A DNA stretch of 64,000 bases from JAFGPS01 sp964628465 (lineage in GTDB: Bacteria; Planctomycetota; Phycisphaerae; Sedimentisphaerales; Anaerobacaceae): positions 1 through 64,000 of the forward strand of contig CAZVOA010000013.1 of NCBI GenBank assembly GCA_964628465.1, read 5' to 3'. The notes below the pieces were generated by a model. That model saw nothing but the letters and a program-made list of their open reading frames with translations. It was not told the DNA's origin and searched no databases. Positions within the stretch are counted from its first letter, which is position 1, and each line of letters opens with the position of its first letter. Position numbers and translations under genes: made by a program. Positions 63,230 through 64,000 of this stretch are shown in pieces.

Positions 63230-64000
63230 ATGAAAAAAGTGTTCTGTGCCATCATTATGGTTATTTTTACTGCCCCAACATGGGCAAACATATCAATTAC
63301 CGCGACGGATTTAGGCGGCGGAGTGGTCGCTATTGATTATAACGGGGTTGACCTGGCCAGGGCTTTCGCTTTGGACATAAAAGTTGACACCGGCGTAATT
63401 TACGATATTAACGAATACGCTATCGGGGAGGATAATTTCGGTTACGGCATTTTCCCCGCGAATTTCAACAGATTTATTACAGTTCTCGATACAGGTGAAG
63501 TTGAAAACTGGTTCGATCCGAATTATACGCCGGTCGCTGATGCCAACGACCCGGGCGCATTAGGCGGAATCGATACTAATGGTATTACAATCGAGATGGG
63601 TTCACTTTATGATGTAAACGCCCCGCTGCTGTCGGGAAGGCTTTGCACAGTAACCGTCAGCGAGTCATGCCTGCTCAGTGTTACAACAAACGCGATTCGC
63701 GGCAATGTAGTTCTCGAAGACGCGAACCAGGCAATAGTTGACCTGACCGGCGCGACAAACGTACAAGTTACAATAGGCGAAACTTATACCGGTGCAAATC
63801 CTGAACAATGGGTCGCGGTCGGCAAACCTTTATGCTGGGTTTCGAGCGTTAATCCGAGACAATGTCACGGCGACGCGGACGGAATAGCACAGGGCAAAAA
63901 TAACTACTGGGTCTCGACAAGTGACCTTGAAATACTTATCGAAGCATGGAACAAACCTCTGAGTTCACTTACAGGAAATCAGATTTGCGCAGACTTCGAC
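63230..64000 (+). CDS. Exported dockerin-type protein (truncated by window edge)
   Basis: At least 257 residues, continuing past the window. A signal peptide (MKKVFCAIIMVIFTAPTWA) is followed by a cohesin-like or beta-rich domain (ITATDLGGGVVAIDYNGVDLARAFALDIKV, VSESCLLSVTTNAIRGNVVLE). A dockerin-like part begins near residue 213: CHGDADGIAQGKNNYWVSTSDLEILIEAW, with alternating Asp residues for calcium and a second repeat starting ICADFD at the edge. AAGGAG lies eight bases before the ATG. Such proteins are frequent in anaerobic planctomycetes degrading polymers; the partner is not visible here. Confidence 0.75.
   Translation, partial: MKKVFCAIIMVIFTAPTWANISITATDLGGGVVAIDYNGVDLARAFALDIKVDTGVIYDINEYAIGEDNFGYGIFPANFNRFITVLDTGEVENWFDPNYTPVADANDPGALGGIDTNGITIEMGSLYDVNAPLLSGRLCTVTVSESCLLSVTTNAIRGNVVLEDANQAIVDLTGATNVQVTIGETYTGANPEQWVAVGKPLCWVSSVNPRQCHGDADGIAQGKNNYWVSTSDLEILIEAWNKPLSSLTGNQICADFD

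Noticed and set aside
1..64000. tRNA, rRNA or CRISPR array
   Set aside because: No cloverleaf, rRNA core sequence or regularly spaced repeat was seen on either strand by reading; a covariance-model scan would be decisive.

Overview
The window (64 kb, AT-rich) reads as chromosome of a Gram-negative-type, probably anaerobic or microaerophilic planctomycete, most likely of the Phycisphaerae. The basis is: several pseudopilins with the FTxxE cleavage signal and a planctomycete-style H-x9-DG tail; YWRVDE-type repeats on an alkaline phosphatase; a dockerin-like tail on the exported protein at the right edge; a HYExAFE-type protein; and outer-membrane machinery (LptE, BamD-like, TolC, OmpA-like lipoproteins). 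A 2-oxoacid:ferredoxin oxidoreductase beside a ferritin-like protein points to ferredoxin-based metabolism. The lineage is inferred from gene content only.

Layout. 0-4 kb: a candidate 43-residue zinc-ribbon gene, then a PAS/PAS histidine kinase, two LuxR-type response regulators and a receiver-only protein that has lost its phospho-acceptor Asp. 4-6.4 kb: modular alkaline phosphatase. 6.7-13 kb: mfd, a pseudopilin overlapping the mfd end, two lipoproteins (one a parvulin-type isomerase) and acpS. 13-19.3 kb (minus strand): a complete MacA/MacB/TolC-type tripartite efflux operon with a PH-like membrane protein at its end and a tiny lipoprotein upstream. 19.4-24 kb (minus): ECF sigma factor and anti-sigma factor, an exported protein, a nuclease-like HYExAFE protein, hisS and a CxxxCC metal-binding protein.

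23.9-27.8 kb looks like an accessory island: long noncoding stretches with inverted repeats, one gene of unknown function, one glycosyltransferase with internal repeats, and a transposase remnant. 27.8-33.3 kb returns to envelope genes (BamD-like, LptE, FtsH, DsbD-like). 33.4-38.6 kb holds the most unusual cluster: an ECF sigma factor, an anti-sigma protein with four zinc-binding modules, and convergently a pseudopilin and a secreted C39-type cysteine peptidase fused to a large N-terminal domain and a cysteine-rich tail.

38.8-64 kb: a beta-hydroxyacid dehydrogenase, glycogen phosphorylase, RluD-type synthase, a TPR membrane protein, a secreted S55 (SpoIVB-like) peptidase with a beta-propeller partner, another pseudopilin, ComEC, an OmpA-like lipoprotein, prepilin peptidase, a HEPN/MNT pair, argG, korB/korA, a ferritin-like protein, two paralogous proteins carrying a pilin-like C-terminal domain, and a truncated dockerin-type exported protein.

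Regulatory signals stand out. Several promoters place the predicted transcription start within 0-3 bases of the ATG (mfd and two pseudopilins), suggesting leaderless messages. Strong hairpin terminators lie between convergent genes. A family of short palindromic repeats occurs at three distant places with base changes that keep the palindrome. No rRNA, tRNA or CRISPR array was found.
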